From Hymenobacter sp. YIM 151500-1 (GTDB taxonomy: Bacteria > Bacteroidota > Bacteroidia > Cytophagales > Hymenobacteraceae), in NCBI RefSeq assembly GCF_025979885.1, contig NZ_CP110139.1, forward strand, positions 2,666,001-2,730,000: a stretch of 64,000 nucleotides of DNA. The letters are read 5' to 3'. The stretch's first letter is position 1, and the number at the start of each line of letters is the position of its first letter. The notes under the pieces are model-generated. The model was not told the origin of the DNA and did not search any database. It saw only the letters and a program-made list of their open reading frames with translations. Made by a program: the position numbers and the translations under genes. This document shows, one piece after another, positions 18,012 to 28,028 of the stretch.

Positions 18012-20990
18012 GTGAAAAAACCCTTTCTGCTTTTGATTCCGGCCCTGGCCACACTGGGTCTAACCCAATGCCAGACCGGTAAGCCGGCTGCCTCGGCAAC
18101 TGCCCCTCCGGCCCCGGCTGCCGCTACTACCGCCCCGGCCCCGCAGAAAGAATACCGCTACCAGACCGTGGAGGGCGACCCGCTCAAGGCCCGCATCTAC
18201 ACCCTCGCCAACGGCCTGACCGTTTACTTGTCCGACTATAAAGACGCGCCTCGCATTCAGACTTACCTGGCCGTGCGGGCCGGCTCCAAAAACGACCCCC
18301 ACGACGCTACCGGCCTGGCCCACTACCTGGAGCACATGGTGTTCAAGGGCACTTCCCGGCTGGGTACGCAGAACTGGGCGGCCGAAAAAGCCGAGCTGGA
18401 CAAGATTGAGGCCCTGTACGAGCAGTACCGCAGCCAGCGCAACGACCCGGCTGCCCGCAAGCGCACCTACCACCAGATTGACTCGATTTCGAGCGTGGCG
18501 GCCAAGTACGCCGTGGCCAACGAGTACGACAAGGTAATGGGCGCCATCGGCTCCAAGGGCTCCAACGCCTACACCTCGGTGGAGCAGACGGTGTACCAGG
18601 AAGATATTCCGAGTAACCAGCTGGAAAAGTGGGCTGCCGTGCAGGCTGAGCGCCTGGGCGAGATGGTGCCCCGCCTGTTCCACACCGAGCTGGAAGCCGT
18701 GTACGAGGAGAAGAACCGCACCCTCGACAACGACTTCAGCAAGGAGTTTCAAGCCCTAAACCGCAGCCTCTACCCCAGGCACGAGTACGGCACCCAGACT
18801 ACCATCGGGACGATTGAACACCTGCAAAACCCGTCCATCACCGAAATCAAGAAATACTTTGGGCAGTACTACGTACCCAACAACGTAGCCCTGTGCCTGA
18901 GCGGCGACCTGGACTACGACCAGACCATCCGGCTGATTGACCGGTACTTCGGGCAATTACCCACCAAGCCGGTGCCGGCCTACGCGCCCGCCCAGGAGGC
19001 CCCGCTCACGGCACCCGTGAAAACGGAAATCCTCGGGCCCGATGCCGAAAACGTGATGCTGGGCTTCCGCTTCCCCGGCACCGCTACGCGCGAGGCCCTG
19101 GTGCTGCGCATGATTGACAAGATTCTGACCAACGGGCAGGCCGGCCTCGTAGACCTCAACCTAAACCAGCAGCAGAAGGTGTTGCAGGCCGCCACGTTCA
19201 CGGATCTTAACAACGACTATTCCAGCCACATCCTCTACGCCACCCCGCGCCAGGGCCAGAAGCTGGAAGAAGTGCGCGACCTGCTCCTGGCCCAGCTCAA
19301 CAAGGTAAAGCAGGGCGACTTCCCGGAGTGGCTGATTCCGGCCATCATCAACAACGAGCAGCTCCAGCGCACCCGCAGCTACGAAAGCAACGAGGCCCGC
19401 GCCGGTGCCTTCGTAGCGGCTTTCGTGGCCCGCCAGTCTTGGAAAGACTACCTCAAGCAGATTGACGACTTCTCGACCGTCACCAAGGAAGAGGTGATGC
19501 GCGTGGCCCGGCAGTACTACGGCCCCGGCTACGCCCTGGTGTACAAGCGCACCGGCAAAGACCCCAACTCGGTGAAGGTGGTGAAACCCGCCATTACTCC
19601 CGTGCCCGTGAACCGGGAGGCCGCGTCGGGCTTCTACAAGGAAGTTACCAGTATGCCCACGCCGGAATTGCAGCCGGTGTTCGTAGACTACAAGAAGGAT
19701 ATTCAGGAGGTGAAGCTGACCTCGGGCGTGCCGGTGTACTATACCCGCAACGGGGAAAACAACCTGTTCAGCCTCTACTATGTGCTCGACCTGGGCACCA
19801 ACAACGACCCCAGGCTGGGCCTGGCCACCGACTACCTCCAGTACCTGGGCACCGACAAGTACACTGCCGCCCAGCTTCAGCAGGAGTTCTACAAGCTGGG
19901 CTGCTCCTTCTCAGTGCAGAGCGGGCAGGACCGCACCTTCGTCAGCCTCTCCGGCCTCGACAGCAACTTCGAGGCGGCCCTCCAACTGTTTGAGAGCCTG
20001 CTCCACGCCCCCAAGCCCGATGCCGCCGCCCTCAAGAACATGGTGGCTGGGGTGCTGAAAGCCCGCCAGGATGCCAAGCTCAATAAGAGCGTTATTCTGA
20101 GCCAGGCTTTAGTGAACTACGCCAAGCACGGCGCCAAAAACCCTTTCACTACCCAGCTGAACGAGAAGGAGCTACGCGCCCTGAAACCCGAGCAGCTGAC
20201 GGCCCTTATCCAGAAGCTGCCGACCTACCAGCACCGGGTGCTGTACTACGGCCCGCGCAAAGCTGATGGCCTTGTCAGTACGCTCACCACCAACCACCGC
20301 ACGCCGGCCAAGCTCACCCCTACACCACCAGTGAAGGAGTTTGCCGAGCTGCCCATGACGGACCGGAAGGTGTACTGGGTGGACTACAACATGGTGCAGG
20401 CCGAAATCCTGTTCCTGAGCAAAGGCCCCGTCTACGACAAAGCCCTGGTGCCTACCGCCAGCCTCTACAACGAATACTTCGGGGGTAGTATGGGCAGCAT
20501 CGTGTTTCAGGAGCTGCGCGAGTCCAAGGCCCTGGCCTACTCCGCGTCCTCGCGCTTCGCCAATGCCGACAAGCTCGGCCGTAGCTCCTACAACCTCTCC
20601 TACATCGGCACCCAGAGCGACAAGCTGCCCGAGGCCATGGCCGGCATGAGCACCCTGCTCAACGACATGCCCGTGGCCGAAGCCAACCTCCAGATTGCCA
20701 AGCAGAGCATCCGCAACAGCATTGCCACGGAGCGCATCACCAAGTCCGACATTCTCTTCAGCTACGAGCGCGCCAAGCGCCTCGGCCTCGACTACGACCT
20801 GCGCCGCGACGTGTACGAGCAAACCCAGAACATGAGCTTCGACGACTTGCGCAAGTTTCAGCAGGCCCGCGTCAAAGGTCAGCCCCAAACCATCCTCGTC
20901 ATCGGCTCCAAAGACCGCCTCAACTTTAAGGAGCTGGCCAAATACGGCCAGGTCCAGCAACTCACACTGAAAGAGATTTTCGGCTATTAA
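18012..20990 (+). CDS. M16 family zinc peptidase lipoprotein
   Basis: Protein of 992 aa with two M16 repeats, as in pitrilysin-type peptidases. A GTG start opens a lipoprotein signal with lipobox LTQC and lipidated Cys20. The inverted zinc motif HYLEH (H104, E107, H108) is intact, with the downstream Glu in LEAVYEEKNR. The second half (about 560-992) is the usual inactive M16C-like repeat. Expected to degrade peptides at the periplasm or outer membrane. Followed by a long palindrome and then icd. Confidence 0.92.
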   Translation: MKKPFLLLIPALATLGLTQCQTGKPAASATAPPAPAAATTAPAPQKEYRYQTVEGDPLKARIYTLANGLTVYLSDYKDAPRIQTYLAVRAGSKNDPHDATGLAHYLEHMVFKGTSRLGTQNWAAEKAELDKIEALYEQYRSQRNDPAARKRTYHQIDSISSVAAKYAVANEYDKVMGAIGSKGSNAYTSVEQTVYQEDIPSNQLEKWAAVQAERLGEMVPRLFHTELEAVYEEKNRTLDNDFSKEFQALNRSLYPRHEYGTQTTIGTIEHLQNPSITEIKKYFGQYYVPNNVALCLSGDLDYDQTIRLIDRYFGQLPTKPVPAYAPAQEAPLTAPVKTEILGPDAENVMLGFRFPGTATREALVLRMIDKILTNGQAGLVDLNLNQQQKVLQAATFTDLNNDYSSHILYATPRQGQKLEEVRDLLLAQLNKVKQGDFPEWLIPAIINNEQLQRTRSYESNEARAGAFVAAFVARQSWKDYLKQIDDFSTVTKEEVMRVARQYYGPGYALVYKRTGKDPNSVKVVKPAITPVPVNREAASGFYKEVTSMPTPELQPVFVDYKKDIQEVKLTSGVPVYYTRNGENNLFSLYYVLDLGTNNDPRLGLATDYLQYLGTDKYTAAQLQQEFYKLGCSFSVQSGQDRTFVSLSGLDSNFEAALQLFESLLHAPKPDAAALKNMVAGVLKARQDAKLNKSVILSQALVNYAKHGAKNPFTTQLNEKELRALKPEQLTALIQKLPTYQHRVLYYGPRKADGLVSTLTTNHRTPAKLTPTPPVKEFAELPMTDRKVYWVDYNMVQAEILFLSKGPVYDKALVPTASLYNEYFGGSMGSIVFQELRESKALAYSASSRFANADKLGRSSYNLSYIGTQSDKLPEAMAGMSTLLNDMPVAEANLQIAKQSIRNSIATERITKSDILFSYERAKRLGLDYDLRRDVYEQTQNMSFDDLRKFQQARVKGQPQTILVIGSKDRLNFKELAKYGQVQQLTLKEIFGY

Positions 20991-21007
20991 CCTCACCCCC
21001 GGCCCCC

Positions 21008-21138
21008 GTGGCCTCACCCCCTAGCCCCCTCTCCGATGGAGAAGGGGAACTAGCTCTAAAAAATTAAGCTAAGAAATAAGCTAACAATTAGAACTAGAGC
21101 CCCTCTCCTTTTTCGGAGAGGGGTTGGGGTGAGGCCAC
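21008..21138. repeat. Long inverted repeat between the M16 peptidase gene and icd
   Basis: Outer arms GTGGCCTCACCCC (21008-21020) and GGGGTGAGGCCAC (21126-21138), with inner CCCCTCTCC/GGAGAGGGG blocks and an AT-rich loop. Spans most of the 209-bp gap; could act as terminator or mobile palindrome. Confidence 0.6.
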
Positions 21139-21199
21139 TACGGCTAGGGAGTGAGGTCCTCACCAGAACAACCTACAATTCCAAAGTACCTTTTCAACA

Positions 21200-22465
<1,266 letters not shown>

Positions 22466-22488
22466 TAGTTTGGCGTTAGGCCAAGTAA

Positions 22489-22530
22489 CACTAAACCCCG
22501 CGTTGGCTTCGGCTGGCGCGGGGTTTAGTG
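22489..22530 (+). terminator. Terminator after icd
   Basis: Stem CACTAAACCCCGCG / CGCGGGGTTTAGTG with a short loop. It lacks a long T run, so termination strength is uncertain. Confidence 0.65.
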
Positions 22531-22634
22531 CTTATGAAAGCGCCGCCCTTATGGGTAAACTTTTGTATTCAAGTACGGTCACGTATTCTTAAACATCTAT
22601 TTTCCGTGAACTAAAACCTTGTACCTTTTTCTAC

Positions 22635-22928
22635 ATGGTCATTATTAAGCTTCAGCCCTTGCGTGAGTTTATACAGTTACACCCGGATGCCCGACCCAGC
22701 TTGAGCCAATGGATAAAGACGGTTGAGCAAGCCGATTGGGGAACACCAAATGAGTTGAAAGCTGTTTATCCATCAGCGTCACTGGTCGCAAATGATCGGG
22801 TGGTGTTTAATATTGGTGGCAACAAGTATCGTTTAGTGGTTCTTGTAATCTACGGCATTCGCACGGTGTTCATTCGGTTTATTGGCACGCACAGCGCCTA
22901 TGACCAGCTTGACGTTTCAACTGTTTAA
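22635..22928 (+). CDS. higB: HigB family type II toxin
   Basis: Protein of 97 aa matching the HigB mRNA-interferase layout common in Bacteroidota: an N-terminal TLREF-like helix (QPLREFIQLHPDA), WIKTVEQADWGTPNELKAVYPSAS, VVFNIGGNKYRLVV and the C-terminal RFIGTHSAYDQLD. Likely cleaves mRNA on the ribosome (family knowledge). Codon use is more AT-rich than the neighbours, suggesting acquisition. The antitoxin-like gene starts 11 bp downstream, the toxin-first order typical of higBA. Confidence 0.88.
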   Translation: MVIIKLQPLREFIQLHPDARPSLSQWIKTVEQADWGTPNELKAVYPSASLVANDRVVFNIGGNKYRLVVLVIYGIRTVFIRFIGTHSAYDQLDVSTV

Positions 22929-22938
22929 CCTTTTTCTT

Positions 22939-23157
22939 ATGCTTAGCCTCCAGACTATCACCACTGTCTCTCCCATTCGCTCCGATGAAGAGTTGGCCCA
23001 GGCTCATCAACGCCTTGATGAATTGATAGCCAGCCAGGCGTATAGCTCTTCCTCACAGGAAGTGCGTGATGAATTTGAGGTGCTTACGGCGCTTATCTTC
23101 TATTATGAGCAGCGCACCAAACGTGCTGGAGAATTCGATGCCGCCTCGGCATCATAG
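22939..23157 (+). CDS. HigA-like antitoxin lacking the HTH domain
   Basis: Protein of 72 aa. Residues 10-60 match the N-terminal helical segment of HigA antitoxins (SDEELAQAHQRLDELI... VRDEFEVLTALIFYYEQ). In full-length relatives this is followed by a PxPIEAIKFRM-type linker and a DNA-binding HTH. Here the frame stops at 23157 and I found no HTH in any frame downstream. It may be truncated but still able to neutralise the toxin, or a decayed remnant. Start ATG 22939 gives the family N-terminus. Confidence 0.7.
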   Translation: MLSLQTITTVSPIRSDEELAQAHQRLDELIASQAYSSSSQEVRDEFEVLTALIFYYEQRTKRAGEFDAASAS

Positions 23158-23186
23158 GAAACCGTTTCTCCAGCTTCCTATATTTG

Positions 23187-23340
23187 CAACGCGCTGACAG
23201 ACAGCCGGTCTATCGGACGAACGATGGCCATGGTCGAAACCCAGACCGCCGTCCAAACTGCTCCTCCTAGGGCTGCTTTACACAATTCCAGAGAAGTGTG
23301 AAGCCAATTCGCTTTGCAAACCAGATTGGTTTCTTTTTCG
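23187..23340 (+). ncRNA. Candidate small RNA or micro-ORF transcript
   Basis: Bounded by a TATATTTG -7 box upstream and by AAACCAGATTGGTTT plus CTTTTT at the end. Contains an ATG-started 25-aa frame (23224-23301). No known RNA family recognised; proposed only from the promoter/terminator arrangement. Confidence 0.22.
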
Positions 23341-23393
23341 CGCGTTTACCCACTATCTGCTTGGATATAGGGTGCGCAATCCACCCACTTCCT

Positions 23394-23433
23394 AAAGCCC
23401 CGGCTGTGTCACCAGCTGGGGCTTCGCTTTTTC
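23394..23433 (+). terminator. Terminator-like hairpin
   Basis: AAAGCCCCGGCTG pairs with CAGCTGGGGCTT (one G-T/A difference), followed by CGCTTTTT. Confidence 0.55.
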
Positions 23434-23847
23434 ACAGACGACACGTTGGTGGGGTGACAACCGTGCGGATAGCGCGAAGACAAGCAACCTTGCCTGAGGC
23501 AGGCGCATACGTATCCGACTCCTCTCCTGCCGTTACCTGCGCTTCGGTGGCTGTGGAGTGTAGGGCGTATTGGCAGCAGGGCTGATGCAGGCAGGTACGG
23601 GAGGTGCCACCAGCCTGTGCCTCTGTGGGTTTACTATCGGTTACAGCTAGCGTGGGTTCAGCGCCTTCCGAAATCCAGCATTTTTTGTTTAAAATATTGT
23701 ATAACAGTTAGTTATTGCTTTGTACACCGTTTGTAATGGTAGTGAAATTGGTAGTTGCGGGCGGGTTATTTCTCTTTGGTCTCAGCAACCCAGCAGGGGG
23801 CAGAGCACTGCCCGCACAGCAATTCTACCATCCAACCACATACGTGT

Positions 23848-24471
23848 ATGAACAAACTGCATCTACTGTATTCCGCTGCTCTGGCCAGCACACTGCTGGC
23901 ATGCAGCTCGCCCGATTCTGCTACTACGAATGCTGCCGCCCCGGCTAGTGGGAGTGAGGCGGCTGCCCCGGCTGCGGGTACTGCCCCGCTGGACGTAAGC
24001 ACCTGGCAGCCTACTGATTTAAGCAAGCTAGTGCCCGAACTGCCCATCACGCTGAACCTGCCGGCCGGGGTGAAGATGGAGAAGAACGGCAACGGCGGGA
24101 TAGACATTCAGCTAAGCGACAAGAGCCTACTCACGGCCTCCTTCCCGGCTGTTTCGTCGGTGAAGGAAGCCATGGCTACCGACGAAGACTATTACATCAA
24201 AAACGACATGTACCAGGACGCCCGCAAGGTCGTCGACGAGCCCCACGGCTTTGTGTACACGCGCCGGATGAAGCCGGAGCAAAACGGCACCACCTACGAG
24301 CCCGAAAGCCACTTTGTGTACTACCTGGAGGGCAAGGATGGCGCCATCTACCAGCTGGCTGAAGACCGCACGATGGATGGCATGAGCAATGCCAAGGGCT
24401 CCGATTACCCCGAAAGACGCGCCAAGGAGCTGTATGAAGCCGTGAAGAAGTCGGCCAAGCTCACCAAGTAA
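23848..24471 (+). CDS. Hypothetical lipoprotein
   Basis: Protein of 207 aa. ATG 23848 opens a clean lipoprotein signal with lipobox LLAC-S, followed by an Ala/Ser/Pro-rich spacer to about residue 55. The folded part (about 60-200) mixes beta and alpha segments with no motif I recognise: PITLNLPAGVKMEKNGNGG, then YIKNDMYQDARKVVDEPHGFVYTRR. Looks like an outer-membrane-attached domain of unknown function. An upstream in-frame start would bury the signal. Confidence 0.8.
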   Translation: MNKLHLLYSAALASTLLACSSPDSATTNAAAPASGSEAAAPAAGTAPLDVSTWQPTDLSKLVPELPITLNLPAGVKMEKNGNGGIDIQLSDKSLLTASFPAVSSVKEAMATDEDYYIKNDMYQDARKVVDEPHGFVYTRRMKPEQNGTTYEPESHFVYYLEGKDGAIYQLAEDRTMDGMSNAKGSDYPERRAKELYEAVKKSAKLTK

Positions 24472-24695
24472 GCCAGTTAGCGCGCTGGCTCTTCGCCTCC
24501 GGAGCCCTTTCCTCCTCCACGCGCAGGCGCACTCACCTACAGGCCGCCAGGCACCAACGAATTCAGCGTTTCCGGGCTAGTACGGCTGGTTGGGCGCGTA
24601 CGAAACCAGGGTTTTGGATGAGCGGCTTGCCTCCTGTAGAGTAGCTTGTGTACTGACAGTAATTTTTCTTTTCCATCTTCTTACCTCCTTCCACT

Positions 24696-25022
24696 ATGTT
24701 CGCTTGCACCTTCCCTACCAACTGCGTGAAGCACGCCCGCGCCGTACGGGCCGCCCTGCGCGTGAATCCCACGCTTCCGCCCGGCCTGTTCTCCCTCGAA
24801 AACAAAAAGAACATCATCGACGAGTCGCGCCCCCGGCCACGGGTGGGCAGCGTAGCCGTCATGCACAACTCCGTAGTGCCTAGCGACGGGCACGTGGCTG
24901 TGGTCTATAAGATTCAGGGTGACACGGTATACTTGGCTGAGGCTAACTACGGTGGCAAAATGTGCCGCACCGACCGCAAAATGGCGTATAACAGCAAAGA
25001 AATTTACGGCTACTTCTACTAG
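24696..25022 (+). CDS. Small CHAP-like (cysteine amidohydrolase/peptidase) protein without signal peptide
   Basis: Protein of 108 aa. The layout fits a minimal CHAP domain: putative nucleophile in NCVKHARAV (Cys10), proton-acceptor His in DGHVAVVYKI and EANYGG as the third site. CHAP enzymes cleave peptidoglycan peptides. There is no N-terminal export signal and no cell-wall-binding domain, so either export occurs by another route or the product works inside, as with some phage or contact-dependent effectors (speculative). Flanked by a strong terminator. Confidence 0.6.
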   Translation: MFACTFPTNCVKHARAVRAALRVNPTLPPGLFSLENKKNIIDESRPRPRVGSVAVMHNSVVPSDGHVAVVYKIQGDTVYLAEANYGGKMCRTDRKMAYNSKEIYGYFY

Positions 25023-25080
25023 CCAAGTCACCCCAGCAGAGCACCTAGCTGATTGGCCAACGAGCCATGTAATGTGCTTG

Positions 25081-25113
25081 GCAGGACCTCCTTGTGGGGT
25101 CCTGCTTTTTTTA
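25081..25113 (+). terminator. Rho-independent terminator
   Basis: GCAGGACCTC / GGGGTCCTGC stem with seven T's, 60 bp after the CHAP-like gene. Confidence 0.88.
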
Positions 25114-25259
25114 TTGTTCAGTATTCGTTTTTGCTTTTCCTAGTAGTCTATATATAAAATTATATGTACAAAATTCAGGCTTTTATCCTCTTTTGTTGAA
25201 ATAATACCTAGTATTGAACCCTGTTTTTATCATTTCCACAACCAAACCCCATGTTTACC

Positions 25260-26105
25260 ATGAAAAAACACAGCATTTTCCTGAGCACCTTTTGCGCTGG
25301 TCTTGGTATTATTTCGTTACTGGCTAGCTGCAGCAAAGAGCAGGAGTCAGCACCAGCGCATGTGGCTACTGCTCAGGATGCTAAGGTAGAAGAAGCCTAT
25401 CCTAACCAGACGGGCCAGCGCCAAACCGGTCACTTCAGCGGCCAGCCCATCGAGTACCGCAAAATCAACGGCGACAATGTGTATGAGGGCGACATCCTGC
25501 TCACCGACGAGCAGCTGGCTACCGGCAAGGCCCAAACCGAAAGCGCCGGCCGTACCACGGGCAAGTGGCCCTCCGGCATCGTCTATTACACCATCGACTC
25601 CAACCTGCCCAGCCAGAACCGCGTAACCGACGCCATTGCGCACTGGGAGGCCAACACGTCTATTCGCTTCGTGCGCCGCACCACGCAGTCTAACTTCGTG
25701 ACCTTCCGCGTGGGCTCGGGCTGCTCCTCCAACATTGGCATGACGGGCAGCCGGCAGTACATTAACCTGGCTTCGGGCTGCTCGACCGGCAACACCATCC
25801 ACGAAATCGGCCACGCCCTGGGTTTGTTCCACGAGCAAACCCGCAACGACCGGGATACCTTCGTAAACATCCTGACCCAGAACATCCAGTCGGGCTACGA
25901 AAACAACTTCGCCAAGTATAGCGCCCTGGGCTATAGCGGCTCCGACTTTGGTGCTCTTGACTTCGGCTCCATCATGATGTACGGCTCGTACTCCTTCTCC
26001 TCGAACGGCCAGCCCACCATCACCAAGAAGGACGGCTCCACGTTCAACATCCAGCGCAGCGGCCTCTCCGCCGGCGACAAGAGCGGCATCGACATCATGT
26101 ACTAG
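25260..26105 (+). CDS. Astacin-type (M12A) metallopeptidase lipoprotein
   Basis: Protein of 281 aa from ATG 25260 (an ATG 9 bp upstream is equally possible). Signal with lipobox LLAS-C; propeptide-like stretch to about residue 95; then the catalytic domain beginning WPSGIVYYTIDSNL. Zinc motif HEIGHALGLFHEQTRND is the astacin HExxHxxGxxHE signature, with the Met-turn SIMMYGSYSFS. Secreted or surface endopeptidase, lipid-anchored. Upstream DNA is AT-rich with TAGTATTG at 25209 as a possible -7 box. Terminator at 26210. Confidence 0.93.
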   Translation: MKKHSIFLSTFCAGLGIISLLASCSKEQESAPAHVATAQDAKVEEAYPNQTGQRQTGHFSGQPIEYRKINGDNVYEGDILLTDEQLATGKAQTESAGRTTGKWPSGIVYYTIDSNLPSQNRVTDAIAHWEANTSIRFVRRTTQSNFVTFRVGSGCSSNIGMTGSRQYINLASGCSTGNTIHEIGHALGLFHEQTRNDRDTFVNILTQNIQSGYENNFAKYSALGYSGSDFGALDFGSIMMYGSYSFSSNGQPTITKKDGSTFNIQRSGLSAGDKSGIDIMY

Positions 26106-26209
26106 CTTAGACATGAGATGGTGAGACATGAGAAGTGAGACTATGTTCTACCTGTAGCAGGCAGTAAGTCATTACCATATTCTCTGACTCTTCTCCTACT
26201 CTCAGGAAT

Positions 26210-26242
26210 AAAAAAGGACGCTCATTGGAGCGTCCTTTTTTA
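26210..26242 (+). terminator. Terminator after the astacin gene
   Basis: AAAAAGGACGCTC / GAGCGTCCTTTTT stem, works on both strands between convergent genes. It sits in the loop of a larger inverted repeat (26117-26144 with 26267-26295) made of GTGAGAA-type words. Confidence 0.88.
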
Positions 26243-26303
26243 TTGTAGAGAGGTTATCAACACGAAGTCTCACTTCTCAGGTCTAACCTCTCACTTCTAA
26301 AAG

Positions 26304-27167
26304 TTATGTATTGAGAATCTCGCCGCCGTTGGGGTGCAGGGCCTGGCCAGTGATGTAGGAGGCGTCTTCGGAGGCCAGGAATACGTAGCAGGGGCCTACT
26401 TCGGAAGGCTGGCCGGCCCGCTTCATGGTGGTGTCTTTGCCGAACTCGGCTACCTTTTCGGCGGGAAAGCTGGCCGGGATGAGGGGCGTCCAGATGGGGC
26501 CCGGCGCCACGGCGTTGACGCGAATCTTCTTTTCGGCTAGCTGCTGGGCCATGGAGCGGGTGAAAGCCGTGATGGCACCCTTGGTGGACGTGTAATCGAC
26601 GAGCTGCTGGTTGCCGCGGTAGGCGTTGATGGAGGAAGTGTTGATGATGGAGTCGCCCTCCTGCAAGTGCTGCAAGGCCGCCCGCGTCACGCGCACAAAG
26701 GAAAAGAAGTTCACCTGGAACGTGTCGAGCCACTGCTCGTCGTCCACCTCCTGCAAGTCCTGGCTGGGAAACTGCTCGGCGGCGTTATTGACGAGGATGT
26801 TGAGCCGGCCCAGCTCCTGCACGGTCTGGTCGACGATGGACTGGCAGAACTGCGGGTCGCGCAGGTCGCCGGCCAGCGTGAGGCAGCGGCGGCCTTCCTG
26901 CTCCACCAGCTGGCGGGTTTCATAAGCATCTTGTTCCTCCTCGGGCAGATACGTGAAGGCCACATCGGCCCCTTCGCGGGCAAAATGCACGGCCACCGAC
27001 CGACCAATGCCGGAGTCGCCGCCGGTGATGAGGGCTACTTTGCCCAGCAGCTTGTCGCCGCCCTTGTAGCCTTGCCGGATGTACTCGGGCCGGGGCGTCA
27101 TTTCCTGTTCGATGCCCGGTTGCTGGTCCTGGTGTTGGGGAGGTTGAGACGTGGGTTTGTTTTCCAT
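26304..27167 (-). CDS. SDR family NAD(P)-dependent oxidoreductase (general stress protein 39 / YghA-like)
   Basis: Classical short-chain dehydrogenase of 287 aa. An N-terminal extension of about 45 aa rich in Gln/Pro (TSQPPQHQDQQPG) is typical of the YghA/YdaD subgroup. Then come the cofactor motif TGGDSGIG, NNAA, active-site Ser in INTSSINAY and catalytic YTSTK, ending with GQALHPNGGEILNT. Substrate unknown; relatives are stress-induced aldehyde/alcohol dehydrogenases. ATG 27167 chosen; upstream codons run into repeats. Monocistronic. Confidence 0.92.
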   Translation of the reverse strand: MENKPTSQPPQHQDQQPGIEQEMTPRPEYIRQGYKGGDKLLGKVALITGGDSGIGRSVAVHFAREGADVAFTYLPEEEQDAYETRQLVEQEGRRCLTLAGDLRDPQFCQSIVDQTVQELGRLNILVNNAAEQFPSQDLQEVDDEQWLDTFQVNFFSFVRVTRAALQHLQEGDSIINTSSINAYRGNQQLVDYTSTKGAITAFTRSMAQQLAEKKIRVNAVAPGPIWTPLIPASFPAEKVAEFGKDTTMKRAGQPSEVGPCYVFLASEDASYITGQALHPNGGEILNT

Positions 27168-27341
27168 GATGATAGTGGTTAGCAGATGCTCTTTCCAACG
27201 GCTGCGGCTGGTGCAGGTTATTGAGGAGTTACCTGTCATTCCGACTGAAGAGAGAAATCAGAATCACGGAGTAAGCAGATGGTAAATAGATGACGCAGAA
27301 GCGGACTTCAGCCAATCGGTGAAATCAGCTCAACATCCGCG

Positions 27342-27887
27342 TCATCTGTGATTCAGATTCCTTGTCCCGCTCAGAATGATACTATCCTGCACCACGCGGG
27401 CCGTGACGAGCAGCTGGCCCAGGTGGCGGGTGGTGTGCTCGGCGGCGTGCACCAGCAGGCCCATGACGGTGCTGGGCAACCCGGCCCGCCCCACCGGCCG
27501 AAACTCCGGCAGCACCGCTTCGGGCGTGGCGCGCAGGAAAGCTAGCATCAGCTCTACCTGCTCGTGGAAGGCCTGAACCAGGGCGGCCGTGGTGCCGGGC
27601 GTGGTGGGCACGTCGTTTTCGGCGGCCAGGTAGGCAAGCTGGGCGGCCGTGAGAGGTTGGTGGCGGGCGTAGGTCTGCATTCGGTCGAGCACGCCGGTGA
27701 GGTGGCGCAGGTGAAACCCCACCGACGCCACCCCAGCCGGCCGGGCAGTGAGCAATTCGTCGGGGAAGCCTGCCAGGGCGGCGGGCAGCTCCTCGCGGGC
27801 CTGAAGCAGGGCGTGAGCTACGGGCTGGAGCAGGGGCGGCACATCGGGCAGCGGGCCGCGCAGCCATACTTCGGGCTGGGATGTCAT
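27342..27887 (-). CDS. DinB family putative metal-dependent hydrolase
   Basis: Protein of 181 aa with a four-helix DinB/YfiT fold: His residues in GFHLRHLTGVLDRM, HEQVE and HAAEHTTRHLGQL form the expected metal triad. Many relatives are thiol-dependent (bacillithiol) transferases; activity here unknown. The last about ten residues (SGTRNLNHR) are encoded by an intergenic repeat (27318-27362), so the original C-terminus may have been replaced. The ATG at 27887 lies 3 bp from a heptamer array. Confidence 0.82.
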   Translation of the reverse strand: MTSQPEVWLRGPLPDVPPLLQPVAHALLQAREELPAALAGFPDELLTARPAGVASVGFHLRHLTGVLDRMQTYARHQPLTAAQLAYLAAENDVPTTPGTTAALVQAFHEQVELMLAFLRATPEAVLPEFRPVGRAGLPSTVMGLLVHAAEHTTRHLGQLLVTARVVQDSIILSGTRNLNHR

Positions 27888-27890
27888 GTG

Positions 27891-27918
27891 GTGAGAAGTG
27901 AGAAGTGAGAAGTGAGAA
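27891..27918. repeat. Heptamer array (GTGAGAA x4) at the DinB-family start
   Basis: Four perfect GTGAGAA copies; on the coding strand TTCTCAC x4, ending 3 bp before the ATG. Sequence-related to the 7-bp array upstream of the NUDIX gene at 46119-46271. Confidence 0.85.
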
Positions 27919-28028
27919 GGCGTACGCCGGGGGTGGCGGCTGGGGTTGCGGACGGGCTTTTTAGCTAAAATCGGTAACTTCCTCTCTGTCTTCTTCACCG
28001 CCTTTTCTCCATCCTTCTTCCTACCGCT

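Larger units (their letters stand above)
23158..23847. other. Intergenic region holding a possible short transcript
   Basis: 690 bp without a convincing protein gene. A -7-like box TATATTTG lies at 23179-23186, a 25-codon frame at 23224-23301, hairpin plus T-run at 23318-23338, and a second terminator-like hairpin at 23394-23433 (AAAGCCCCGGCTG/CAGCTGGGGCTT then CGCTTTTT). The remainder to 23847 is leader of the next lipoprotein. Confidence 0.5.
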
